The translations under genes and the position numbers were made by a program. 64,000 nt of DNA, from positions 58,529-122,528 of the forward strand of contig NMRB01001903.1 of the NCBI GenBank assembly GCA_002633025.1, given 5' to 3'. Of the stretch, positions 1-12,200 are shown in pieces. Source of the stretch: Notospermus geniculatus. Taxonomy: Eukaryota > Nemertea > Pilidiophora > Heteronemertea > Lineidae. The notes under the pieces are model-generated. The model searched no databases, was not told where the DNA came from, and saw only the letters and a list, made by a program, of their open reading frames with translations. Position 1 is the stretch's first letter; each line of letters begins with the position of its first letter.

Positions 1-3000
1 TGACCACAACCTTCGTCAAGCTATCGCAATATGATCAAGAAAAAACCAAGCAGCGCCCCACAGACGGAACGATAACATCTCCGTGTTGCTCCTGTTTCAT
101 ACCAGCTCAAAGCCGGACCTGCCCAAGTAATAGGAGCAGTCAGCCGCGCATATTGCTAACAGATGGCAGCACAGTCTTAGCGGACCAAATGTACAGGAAA
201 TCTATTATGATCGCTGCTCGATCGATAATGGCTGGGTCCGCTAGATGCATTGAATTGGGCCCTAGTGACACCTAGTGGTCAACTCGTTGACAGCTCCTAT
301 TAGTCGACCAATAAGTCTTCTCATTATGTACTAATTACGGCTGAAGGATGTTTAACCGGTGTTTGCGCGCGCACGGGACCACGGACCGCGTGACCAGCGG
401 GGAGTAGGACAGGTGGATGTCTCACATTTTCTCGTTGTTTGAAAACAAACGAGATTTTGATTGCAGGCGAAATGAATCTTGGGTTTAGCGGTTCATTATG
501 CGGGGATTAAGAACTTCGATTCAAATGTTTTCATTATGTTTCAAATGAATGTTAGGTTTTGAACTCATTGGCGAATGCTTCACCTTTAATTTAAGCGATT
601 ACATCTCTAATATCAAGAATTCAACCACCTGCTTTTTGGGTTTAGCGCAGGAGAACTGCTCACGAACAATTTGAAGAAAACTGTTGAAAGTCGTCATCCT
701 AAAGCCGGACATTTGTGCCCAAGGTAAATCGTCTCCTTCAAGGAAGATGTTGTCACACACCATAAGTAACGAAGATGAGTTAAACCATTTGCTAATTGCC
801 TGTAAGTGGATGGAAACGGGCTAATTGGAGCTCGGTCTTCCCCATCCTGTCGGACAAGATGTGAGTTGTCAGCAAACAGGATGTTAGCCTCGGGGAGGGA
901 ACCGAAACCAGTTCGGTTCTGATCAGGGGTAAGGCGGCTGGTCATTATGGGATGTGCCGGCGAGGAGCAGTATCCTGAGAATATCAGAGATTCTCATGTC
1001 GCTCGCTCTCTTCGTCGTGTGCACCAGTCAGAAACAATATCATGGTGTGCGGTGACGGAGGGAGCAACCATTTTAAAACCCCCCTGCTTAGGCCTACCTA
1101 GGATGAGGAGTACGTCAGGCTAGATTACTAATCCCTTGTCCTCGTGCCGCTCTAGGACAGGCGACTAGTAAACGTGCAGCACAGGCCAGCCGCGCCAACA
1201 TTGATGACGTCAGTAACACCTCGAAACTCCCTGGAAATGTTAGTCAAAAGTCATTTATCCAAAATGCTAGGCTTTCACCGCATTTTGGTCACGGAGTATT
1301 GAAGTGATGTTTCCACCCGCTAATTATTAGCAATTAAACATACATCAACTCGATATCCTTTGAGTATTTTCAAAGTTTCCAATCCGCGTGCAAAACCAGA
1401 TAAAACTACGAAAAGATTCTGTTATTTCGTGAGATAGTTTCATTATCCATATCTGTTTCAACAATAGGCATGTAAAAAGGTACATATCTCGGCCGAGATC
1501 ACGGCTCGTGCGGAACTGGTCCTGTCTTCACACAACATGCACCAATCGTCTGCTCAGCTCAAAATGATAACAATCTCCTCTGAGGCGAATCTGATTCTGC
1601 TTTGTCACTTTTCGGCGTTCCTTCCCCATAAAACCCCGTCGGACTTGCTGGAAATGCCGATAGCAAAAGAGATAATGTCTTAAGTTACTGTAACGTATGT
1701 TACACGCTATTTTGAGACAAAAGTCACAAGGAGGAATGAATGCACTATTTTCGTCAGGTGTCGTGGTTGTGCAACGCCCAAGGGCTATCTGTACCCTTCC
1801 GCGACCCTCGTCTTCGGTATCATCGGGACGCATGCAATACAAAATTTTAATAAGTAAATTGGTGGAGAGGGATGAAATGAGAGGAATTCGTCATATAAGG
1901 AATGAGGGAAGGCTGGCAAACCACCGGATCTCGGCGGATAGAGCTTTTGGTGCCAGGGATCTGACCGCAACATGGCCATGAATCATCAACTTGTTCGGCA
2001 GTGGAACAGACCTCAAGGTAGAACACGCTGCAGGCCTACCCCTCAAATAGGCCTAACATACACGACAAGATTAGGCCTATTACATCTTCTGAATGAACAA
2101 TTCAGAATTCGCCTGATCAGTTATCGACAATGCACTGTCTGAATCAGTGAACCTCAATCTGCCTGTGCTTTTGAACAGTAGGCAAATAACTCTTCACAGG
2201 AGCTTTTTTCATGGTTATTTGTTAGAGGTGTGAGGAAGTGTCTCAGCATTGCGGATTATCTCCAGTCGGTCGACTGGTAGGTTTGGCCAAAATCCAGCCC
2301 AGGCGCGGGTCCAGGGGGGCGCACACGCCGCACGCCCCCCTTTCGGCCAACAAATCTGTAAAATCGAACGTGAAATTCTGAAATTTGGAGCAAATCTTTG
2401 AAATTCACCGCAGATTTCAATGTTTCTAACACAGTGCGGCCCCTCTTTTCCGAAATCCTGGACCCATCCCTGCAGCCCACCCTGACTGCGTACCGTCTGC
2501 GCCTGACCGTATTAACTTCAGTTTTACTGATTTCAACCAAGGGATCACAGCCTAGACCTCTTATTTAGCACATCAACTTTCTTGGTCATGTAACTAGCTA
2601 GCCAGGGCTAACATGATGGTTCTATATTAGTCACACGTTTCTCTTCAAAGCCTCCATCAACAATCAGAAGACTGTAATCTGCTGGCAAGGAATCCTGTCG
2701 TCTGCTATCACTATTATTATGACATCGTTTATTGATATCAGAATAAGAAAAATACGACTCTCATCCACTTGTAAATGTCTCATTGCTATTGTTGTGATTA
2801 TTATGCGATATTTCGATTGACAAACAAACTGTCTTTTTGTTTTGAGGGACGAGTGACATTTTATTCTGAACTGTTCTCTTTTATAGAAAAACGCTGCGCT
2901 GTTTGTTCGGTTTGAAGATGATGAAGAGAGTTTTGTTCAGTTTGAAGTCTTGTTAAGTCAGTTTTATCTTGGCTTCCTTACCGGGGGTTGTGCATTCCAC

Positions 3001-5600
3001 TTCTGACGGACAAGCCGTAGAAGTTTTCCGTCTTCATTCGATTATTTGTCTATTTCATCCCGCTGAGGAGCAACAATGTCCTCTCTCGCTCAGTGAGCTT
3101 TTGATAATTCCTAAATTGCCTCAAGTAGAAGCTGTTATTTCGTTGTCGTGCGGTACTTAACCGCCACGCGACGGGCGGAGGGTTGCTAGCAAGTGTAAAG
3201 TGCCTCAAGAAGGCAACCAGCCACACGCTTGCTTGCACCAAACGGGTCTCGGAAACCCGGGGTGTTCGACCCCTTGAAAAACCTTGTTTGATTCCCCTCC
3301 GAGATCTCGCTGTGAGTTGAACTGGTGTAATAAGACACCACGCCTTGTATTGTCCTAGCTGCCTTTTTCGGTGAAGTATTTTCAAATTTTGATTACACCC
3401 CAAGGGATGAGAACGTACAAATTATTTCTTTGATATCATTAACTTAAAAACCCCGAAGGTGCAATGGTGCCAATTTAACAAATACACCCATTCAACAAGG
3501 GGTAAATTTGACACCCTGAAGCCAATTTTAAAGGAGATTTTGTTGTTAACTTGAAGAGTCATTGACATAACCCTCAGCAATAGCGTCAGGATAATGAACT
3601 TTCAGTTGTTGATACGGTGAAATTTTGCCAACATTTGCGTGTTTCTTTCGCCTTGGGCGGGCCACCCGCGCCTGACGAAGCCTGCAGGTTCTTTTCGATG
3701 ATTTTAGAGGCGGTACTTGTCCTTTTTTACTTCCAAATTAGTTCCATATCGGCCGAAGATCGATTGGGGGCCGCCCGATTCTTGAGTCCGAGTTGTAACC
3801 TCCCTACCATTCCCAATCTATAGTAAGAATTGTTCTAATGGCGTCTTTATTTTGATAATCAGTAGCACACAGCCCGGTTTCCATTTCTACCAGCAACGGT
3901 CGGACAAACACTAGATAACACGACTACTGAGTAACCACATTTCGTCAGATAAACACTAATAATTGAATTTTGCAGTACAAATGCACTACGCTATGCTGTA
4001 GAAATCTGAAGTAAAAGCATTTGCTAACTTTTATTCATATCACCATAAACACCATTTTGTCTGAAGTGAGAATAAGCAAGAAGTCAATCTCCAGAATTCA
4101 CGAATTTTCGACCCCAACCGGGGTCTTTTTCAAGTGGAACTTTACAATCTGAAACTCTAGAAAAGACATGAAGTGAAACTGAAGTGAGACAGAGTAAAAG
4201 CAGGGTCGGACAAACACAATGAAATTGACATGTCCGACGTCATTCGGGCGGTTCGCTAAACACTGGAATGAACAGTGTTGAACCATACTAGACGTGTTTT
4301 TCTGTGGCGTGAGTTCCGCATGCGCGAAGCATAAATAAAGACATCATAATTCCACTCTTACTGTCTGCATCACTAGTCACGTCATCTGATCACTTACAAG
4401 GATTCTGTAATCGGCTTGTTCCACGATTCTCCGCCATCAACATTTTATACAGTAGTCTGGTTGGTTCGTTATGTCATAAAGTCGTGTAATATGTCATAGT
4501 GTTCCCGTTTCCCAGTGTTTCCCTCATTGTATGGGGAACGCTGTGAAACGAGAGTGACGCATTTCCCTGTTTCCCCTTTTGAAAAGCCATTGATGTCTGC
4601 TGTCCATTGTATCGATGGAAACACTAGCTATGGGAAACATTAAAAAACGTTTACGACACATGCTGCAGTCGTTCTAATGCCATGATTCGGGCCTGAGGAA
4701 GTAGGTCTATAGAATACTAAAGAGGAACACGGAAGGCTTTTAGCATACTGAGTATCTGATATCCGCTAAAGAAGAAAGCCCCAATCCTTCGTGGAAGGAA
4801 ATTGTTATCACGTCACGTCACTATTGAGGCTTCCCTTGTCAGAGTTGAAACACATCATTGGGCGATTTCACTGTCAATCGAAACAGAAAAGTTCCCTTTG
4901 GTGAAAAAAGGGCAAATCTCGCTGGGGTTTAGTGTTTTAACTTTCGTTAGAGAGCTTTTGGGGGAAAAGGGACCAGAAATGCTTGACAGTAGAGAAAATC
5001 TCTCAAATGTCCGATAAGCCCCCACGGGCTTTCATATGGTTTTCTGCTGGAAGGTCGACCAACAATACTTAATTTGTTTTTAATGGTCAATTTCATATCA
5101 GCCGCCCAAGCAATCTTCAGCTAATCCTATTGTTACAACCCCCTGTCGGGTGGAACCCTCGTTTACGTCTTAATTAAGCCCTGTCTTCCTCCCCTCCAAA
5201 TAATACGGGGATTTCCTTTTGAGGCGGGCATTGTTTTCCCGCCGTGGTTTTGCAGGTGGATCCCTGGTCTACCCTCAGGCACGCCAAACCAAAATCCCGA
5301 CAAATAATTGTTATTTTTAATTTGTGAGCCTGGTTCTTGACATAGCTGCGTCCGATGTAGTGGCTCGCCGTGGGAAGTCCAGGCCATGGAAACGACGTCT
5401 AATCGCCTCCAGAGGAGATTAATCCTCTCGTGGTCGTCTGCTTATATTTGTTATGATTGGTGGAAGAAAATTCCAACGATGTTTGGGATTTTTTGGTCAG
5501 ATCTTTCGAATGGTGTATCCACCCAAATGATTGCTCTTTTACCAGCATTATTTCTTTCAATAGCTCTCCTTTTGCTAACTTTCTGGCGAGAAAACATCCT
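1..5600. other. Intergenic stretch without a recognisable gene
   Basis: No open frame here resembles a known family or is supported by splice sites that link it to another frame. The longest frames are about 100 codons and lie on both strands, as chance predicts. A GC-rich patch near 2290-2340 followed by repeat-like sequence to about 2460 looks like an old interspersed repeat. The stretch may hold distal regulatory sequence for the glass-like gene, but nothing in the bases shows this. Confidence 0.5.
989..1066. repeat. MITE-like fragment, gctcgctc/ggtgac family
   Basis: The segment starts with gattctcatgtcgctcgctc and ends with gcggtgacggagggagc. The two ends are imperfect inverted complements. 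Related sequence occurs at 5605-5845 and 23027-23110, so this is one of three diverged members of a short interspersed inverted-repeat family. Confidence 0.45.
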
Positions 5601-5604
5601 ACGG

Positions 5605-5845
5605 TAATCAGTGGTTCATAGCACTCGCTCCCCACGTCACCAGTGCCCGCTCCCTACGTCACCATTGCCCGCTCCCTACGTCACCAGTGCCCGCTCTCTA
5701 CGTCACCAGTACCCGCTCTCTACGTCACCAGTGCCCGCTCTCTACGTCACCAGTGCCCGCTCTCTACGTCACCGAATCTGTGGTTTTTACACGTATCTCT
5801 TCCTTCGTCACCACACAAACGGTGACGTGGGGAGCATCACGATTT
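5605..5845. repeat. 22-bp tandem array bounded by inverted repeats
   Basis: Seven copies of a 22-bp unit (gctctctacgtcaccagtgc plus cc) run from 5627 to about 5773. The first copies read gctccc and later ones gctctc, so the array has two subtypes. The first 15 bases of the array (5627-5641, gctccccacgtcacc) are the exact reverse complement of 5821-5835. The array therefore lies inside an inverted-repeat element related to those at 989 and 23027 and probably grew by amplification of the element's terminus. Confidence 0.8.
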
Positions 5846-8800
5846 GTCACTGGCTCTCCTTTTGGCATCTTTCCGAAGAGAAGAAGCGATTGAATCAGGA
5901 CCAGCAACTCATCTACATCTGTCTTCATCAAGATTAGGGGGGTCATCAGTTTCCATTTTTCATCTCTCTCGATTCGGGGTCAGTGAGTTCCCTCTGTACC
6001 CTGATCGCCGACGGATCATTTCCCTCCCTCAAACATAGCAAGATAAAGTAAAGCAATACAGAGGAAGTTATCTTGGAATCAGACCCGTGTACGCGGCATT
6101 ACTGGCGTATGATTACCCAGGTCCCGTCACCCCAGGCATTCTCTCAAAAGTAGGCCGGACCAGTCCTACACGAATTCAGCCAACGTCTTAGAGACCCCCA
6201 AGGTCCGCCGCGGGCGATATCACGCGACCTGCAGGACGAGGGGTGGGGCGGAGTGGGTTATAGCCACAGTAAAGAAGACCTTGGACCACTTCAGCCCATC
6301 CTTGTCGGCAAGTTCTGGCAATCTAATGATGTAACGCCAGATATTGCAAACGCCGACTCTGATAAAGTCTCATCAAGGTCAGTTCTTCTTCTGCATTCGG
6401 TGATGACCATCGTGCCGTCGACAATGCTCCTGTCGGCCGGCGATCCTTCCCCGTTCCTCACAGCAATGCTTTCAGGGTGGTTAATTCCGGCCAGAATTCC
6501 TGTCAACTGGTCATCAGGGGTCAGATCTGTAGGATGTGTCCAGGCGTTTGCTCGCCATCTCCACTTGGTTGTGGGTACGAAGGAAGTTGTGGCCATTTTT
6601 CATTTTTCACAAAACGCCCCCTGGTGGCCAAATGGAAAGTCCGATTCGGCCGAAAATCGTGAAGGTCCCATATATATCACCTTTCCACCAAAAATGAGAA
6701 AAAATAGATTTAATTTGAACGTGCTAGAGCGGCTGGTCTCCAGGTCCAGTTGTCCTGAGCAAGTATACATTATTTTTCATTATTGATGCGATGTTTTGAG
6801 AATTCCACGCATTTCTTCAGTTCCGGTATGGCTGCTCAAGTAACCTGTGGTTTCCGGGCCGCCGTCAATGACAGTGTTGACAAATCTCTTCTATTGTACG
6901 GCGTAAACAAGGCGGACTTATCCTTGTCATAACACCATCCACCGCCATGACCGCCCATCAATCCACTCGTATCAAATTATCTTGCAGTTTAACCTCCCCA
7001 CGATAAACTGACAGTAAATGGTAACTGCGGCAAGACATCGACCATCAAAAAGATCGGCTTTATTAAGAGTTACATAAAACCAACAATGCGAGACAATGAC
7101 GGGACATCGCGAGAAATTGCGCGATGATGTGTGCGACAGCATCAATGGCGGACATGATGGCCGCCATACATTCCACCGAATCGCCAATTTATCTTGTGAA
7201 TTATGCGAAATGAATTCGCTGAATTGTGTTTGGTATTCTTTTGTTGCCAAACAATGTTTAAGTGACCCCATCTCAATGGATACTCGGGGATTGCATTGTC
7301 TCTTTTATATCAAAGTAGATTTAACTTGAGCAGTGTTTGTTCTTGGTGTATGCGACACGGCGGGAGCCTGGCAGACGATTGCCATCGTCACTTGCTAATT
7401 GTGTTACAATGAGAAAAGTTTATGTTGCATTTTATTGACGTGTGCGGCCCTCTCGTCTGCACAGAAATCTTTCGAAAACCATGAAGTATCGAGGCACCGC
7501 TGACAATGGCAATCCCATTAGATAGTAATGCAAGACATCTTGGCTATTGTAAGAAGGAAAGCTTCTTATGCGTTGCTTGGCTTCACTGACTGTCGTCTGC
7601 TCCTGTTTGCCGACGCCACGCGACTAGTTGAAATCGTGATTCTGCCCTCGGTGATTCAAATCTTATGAAGTCACTCAATCAGTTGAGTTGAAGAAAAAGT
7701 CTTACTGATGCCCACAGCACGAAAGCCGAAGCTTCTTTTCGAGTTCTCAAGTTAAAAGTTCAGAGATTTAAAAAAAAATCTGCTTAATTCAAATTGTGTC
7801 CTGATCGGTTTTGAAGACCCTGACATGTGAGGGTGTTGATATACGAACTTCATGGTTCTTTCATTGAGAACCAAAACCAGTTCACCAAGTAATGAAATAA
7901 TTTAGGGGCTCCCGTGTCCGTCTTTAATCAACTGGTACCTCGGAATTCCACCGATTTTCCAGGAATGTCAATAACGATTCCCATATCTTTAATAAAAGGG
8001 CAACGCCCATGTTTTGCCAAACAGAGCGCGGCAACAAACAATGCATATGATCAACAGCCGAGAGTTACCGACTGATATTGGATTTTAGAAGGTTTCCCTG
8101 TTAATTCTATAAACTTTGATACAGCGTTCAGTACACCGGCTAATCGGTGAATCCACGGCCGCTATGGATGCCTGTAATCTTCTCATTGGTCTTCTAAACA
8201 CTGACATTTCCTGGCGGTCGAGAATTTTGATTGCAGGGTTCGTTGATTCTTGATTTCACCAATATTAAAGGGCAGACCCCGGTGTTGTGGTGAGCAGACT
8301 GTTGTCTGGGGGTCTGACCCTTATTTTCAGCCTGGCTCATGTCAGATTCAATCACGTGATTGACTGTCAGCGTCAGGTCTGCACCAGAATTGAGGGGGAA
8401 TGCACAAATTTGGCCGTCATGCTTTTGCGAAAGAAAAAAAACGATGACTGAAAGAGAGTCGTCATCGTGCTGTCGTGAGAGGCCGGGCACAAAACCGACT
8501 CTCTAGCCATTGAAATAAACCCGAGCCTGACGTAATGACTTTACGGATTGACGTAGCCCGTCAGCCAATCCCATGAATCCCCAAAACTCGTGAAATCTCG
8601 CGGAAACTGGATTGCCTCTTGCCGCAACGCAACCTCTATGATTGGGGAAACACCCACGCGCTGGACGTTCCGCATTAAATTAATGACGTACAATATGCAG
8701 TCCAGGTAAAATCATGAGTCCATGAAGTTTGCAATGTACAAAACGTAGAGTGAGCGTGAGCGATAGCTAAATAACATTTGAGGGGCTGGAGATACTGACA

Positions 8801-9222
8801 GCCGGCTCTCATCAACATTGGAAATTGTCATAACCATGCCTGACTTGAGCGTCAAATAATCTAGCGCCACATCATTGTCATCTGACTTAAATCAAATTCA
8901 GCTCCCTGCAAGATGAGCTCATACTCATAATACTTGAACACCATCCTGATTAAGACGGATGGGCGTTGCCATGGAGCTGTAGCCACATCCTCATCCCATA
9001 AGCAGCATACGTCACAATCAAGTAGCGAATCAAACGACAACATCTCTCAATAACCAATTAAATACTTTTCAAATTCGCATGGATTTCTCCAAAAGTTGTG
9101 CGCACGCTCCTGTCGGTGGGTTGTCCGACTTGTCATGACGTTGCCGCCGGCGGTTCTGTTTTGGCGTTTTGGATCTCATATTCTCTTATCATTAGAGCTT
9201 GGTTAAGAGAACTTAAGCGGAG
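5846..9222. other. Intergenic stretch upstream of the glass-like gene
   Basis: I see no gene I can support. A 177-codon frame at 6253-6786 and a 101-codon antisense frame at 6291-6596 overlap and match nothing I know. The segment next to 9278 is the natural place for the proximal promoter and enhancers of the glass-like gene. Confidence 0.45.
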
Positions 9223-9229
9223 TATTTAA
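9223..9229 (+). promoter_or_regulatory. TATA-like element upstream of the glass-like gene
   Basis: The heptamer tatttaa lies 49-55 bases before the first ATG (9278). A start site about 30 bases downstream would leave a 5' leader of about 20-25 nt. This is positional inference from a degenerate TATA match; an upstream non-coding exon is not excluded. Confidence 0.3.
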
Positions 9230-9277
9230 GCGATGAGGCTCCTCGAATATCATCAGAATCTGACCGAGACAGCAGCA

Positions 9278-12200
9278 ATGATGAAGTACAAGGATCCATT
9301 TTTTGATGAGGCGAGGGTGGAAAGGTGAGAAAAAGGGCCGATTTTGTCATTTTTTCCCCTCTCTGTTTCCCATATTTATCTCATGTAATTTGATAGACCG
9401 TCAGATTTCATTACCAATGCTGATTCGTGCGTTTGGCATTTGGATACTGTCCTGCATGATCATGGAATTAATAAGGATTACGGTACTTGATAAATCTTGC
9501 ATGTTAATAAACTTATAAGTAAGGTTAGAATTGATGTCATTTTTCAAAAGTATTCGAGGTAAAAAATGGGTTTTAATCTTTACAGTTGAATCGCCTTCAT
9601 CACATTATCAAATCTCAATCATTACTAATCAGCGGCCTAATTTGAAGTTGTAGAAATGTTGGGGAGACGGGGATATTTTTTAGATTTTGATGTCACGATG
9701 ATAGCGTATCCCTTATCACCACGAAGCCTAACAATGCCACCAGGATCCAAAGGCTTCTTTCAGATAGAGTCAGTCATATCGTCAGTCTTAATTTTGCCTC
9801 CTAATATCTCTCACTGATATTATCTCGTTTTCTTCAGGGTGGGGGATTCATATGTCCCCAACAACCCCAACTACCCGGACCTCTTACGGGGCAGTCCCTT
9901 CAAAGTCAGCAGCCAGGACTGCAGCCCTTTCAAACCAGGATCACAAGATTACAACCCCTTCAAATCAGGGGGTCAGGATTATACCCCAAGGAACGTTGAT
10001 TACAACATGAATGGATTTTCACTCTCCGCGTTGGATTTGGACCCTGTGCCGAATATTTTACCGTTTTCATGCGGACCAACTTACAAGTAAGTATAAATTT
10101 TACTCATTTCTAGGCCTTTTTATGCCAAGTCAACACTTATAAAATTATCTTCAAGTATTGAATCGAGAACTAAGCACCAGATACGGCATTATTCGCTCTT
10201 TGACAACATTGGGCGAAAAATGTATCGCAGAAGGAAACCGGGGTGCCCGGAGAAAAACTGCCCTTTCAAACACTGAAAAATTCTGCTTCGTCAAAATGAC
10301 GAACTTAGGTTTGAATACTTAGAAAATGAGTGCGACACTTTGTTGAAGATCAACTGTTTATTGGTCCGAGGACCCGATACAAGCTTTCGACACTTACTCT
10401 GTCTTCATCAGGTATGCCAAGTTTGTACAAACATGGGTTCGTCAAAATGACGAATCGTGGATTTGCCATTTCGACGAATTTAGATACTCAGTTCGGTGAT
10501 AAATGGAAAACAAACCTAAGTTCGTCATTTTGACGAAGCAGAGTTTTTCAGTGAAAAGAGTCTGTCACAGGAAGAAGTGGGCCAATCTTTGAACTGCTAA
10601 AACACAGCTTTGAAAAAAACTGACTTGCTTGGTACGAAAACAATGCCCCCTACACACACCTGAAATCAGACGGAAAGGGAATTCGTCCTGTGTCAAAACT
10701 TGAGAGAAATAAGATAGAAAAACTTGTGTCATTTTTCTTTGAGCCTCGATGCCTGGTTTTGGCTGCCGATCACTCACCGTCTCAGCATGAGGCTGGCTTG
10801 GTTTGTCATTATGTCGTCATCCAGTTGTTAACACACTGACACAAAGACTCCAGTGACAATATTGAAATTTAATAATTGGAGAGGTTCCATGTTGAGAATG
10901 GGATGCCCCGGGGGTGGGGCTCGAGATGACAACTCTCGCTCTGGTCGCGAGAGGTTTACCGAGATTTGGCTTCTTCGCCATTCATGTTCCGCAGATGATG
11001 CGTTCTTCTTGAATGCAAATCTTTGTCAAGTTCCATGTGCTAAGGAACTTTTCAAGAAAAGAAAAACTATACCACTAAACTGTATTGTCAATTTCAGTGT
11101 CCATTTGTCTAAGTTTCTCCTCCACTGTTGGCTCTCAAAGGACAAATCGTAATTTACGACTACACCTTGACTTGATCAGCACCACAAACAACTGCCCATA
11201 GTTTTATATGGCTGAATTGCCCATAGAGAGCCAACTTGCGCGGGAAAACTCTCACGTGAAGGAGCGCCTAATCAAAATTTAGGGAGGTTGAGATCAGCGA
11301 CTTATCACGGATCCTTATACGTATACGGATCGAAATGTACACAAAACTTGACCTCGTTGTAGAAAATTCTATCCGTATACGTGTAAGGATCCGTGATCTC
11401 AACCTCCCTCATTCATAAGCGAGTGATGAACTGTTACTAGAGATTCTCTGGCTTCACTAGCATTTACCTTCATCAAGTCAGCACCGCAACCCTGCAAGAA
11501 AAGTCCGTACACTGATCAAGGACTCTCTAATTAGCCATCTCCTTCTAAATCAATGATAATTGTTGTATAATTTTCTCATTTTCATCGCTCAGTGCCCGTG
11601 TCGCTGAACGTTAACTACAGAGACACTTGTTCTAACGACAATTACAGCGCTAGTTGGCTGTTTTCGTGATTTAAAGCCTCAGATAAACGTTCTTGAGAGA
11701 ATCGCGGATGAAACCACTGTAAGACCGGATCACGACAAATAGTACGTGCATGCGCCGCGGTCGAAACAAAACGTCCCCTGTCATTAGTTAATGCATTTCA
11801 AACGACTATCCAGCCAATTGGACCGGTATCGTTTTGTCCTGGTGACAAAGCGAACAGTAGGATGACACGTGGACGTGTAAGGCGACAATATGGCGTCCCA
11901 TCGCGGGCCAAGTCATGTGGATAAGGCATAAATATCGACTGTGATTGGCTCTCATTAGCCCGTATGGGTCTCCGGGGGCGACCCGCGGAGTCCCACCGTC
12001 ACCGACTTGAAAGGGTATAATACGCCAAGACGCACGCGGGTAAAATAGGGTTGCTATCAATAAGAATGTACGCACGTCAATTTGAGGACATTGCNATTAG
12101 AGACAAATTACACCCTAAGTATTTTTGACGGTGAATCTTGATATAATCAGTGTAATCACCAAACGGTGGTCAGCAGTAAAACACCACTGACATCTCCCGG

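Noticed and set aside
6253-6786. 177-codon + strand frame and 101-codon antisense frame
   Set aside because: They overlap on opposite strands, have no recognisable domain and no splice partners; chance frames are the simplest reading. The antisense one (with LTPDDQLTGILAGINHPESI) reads slightly more protein-like but I could not support it.
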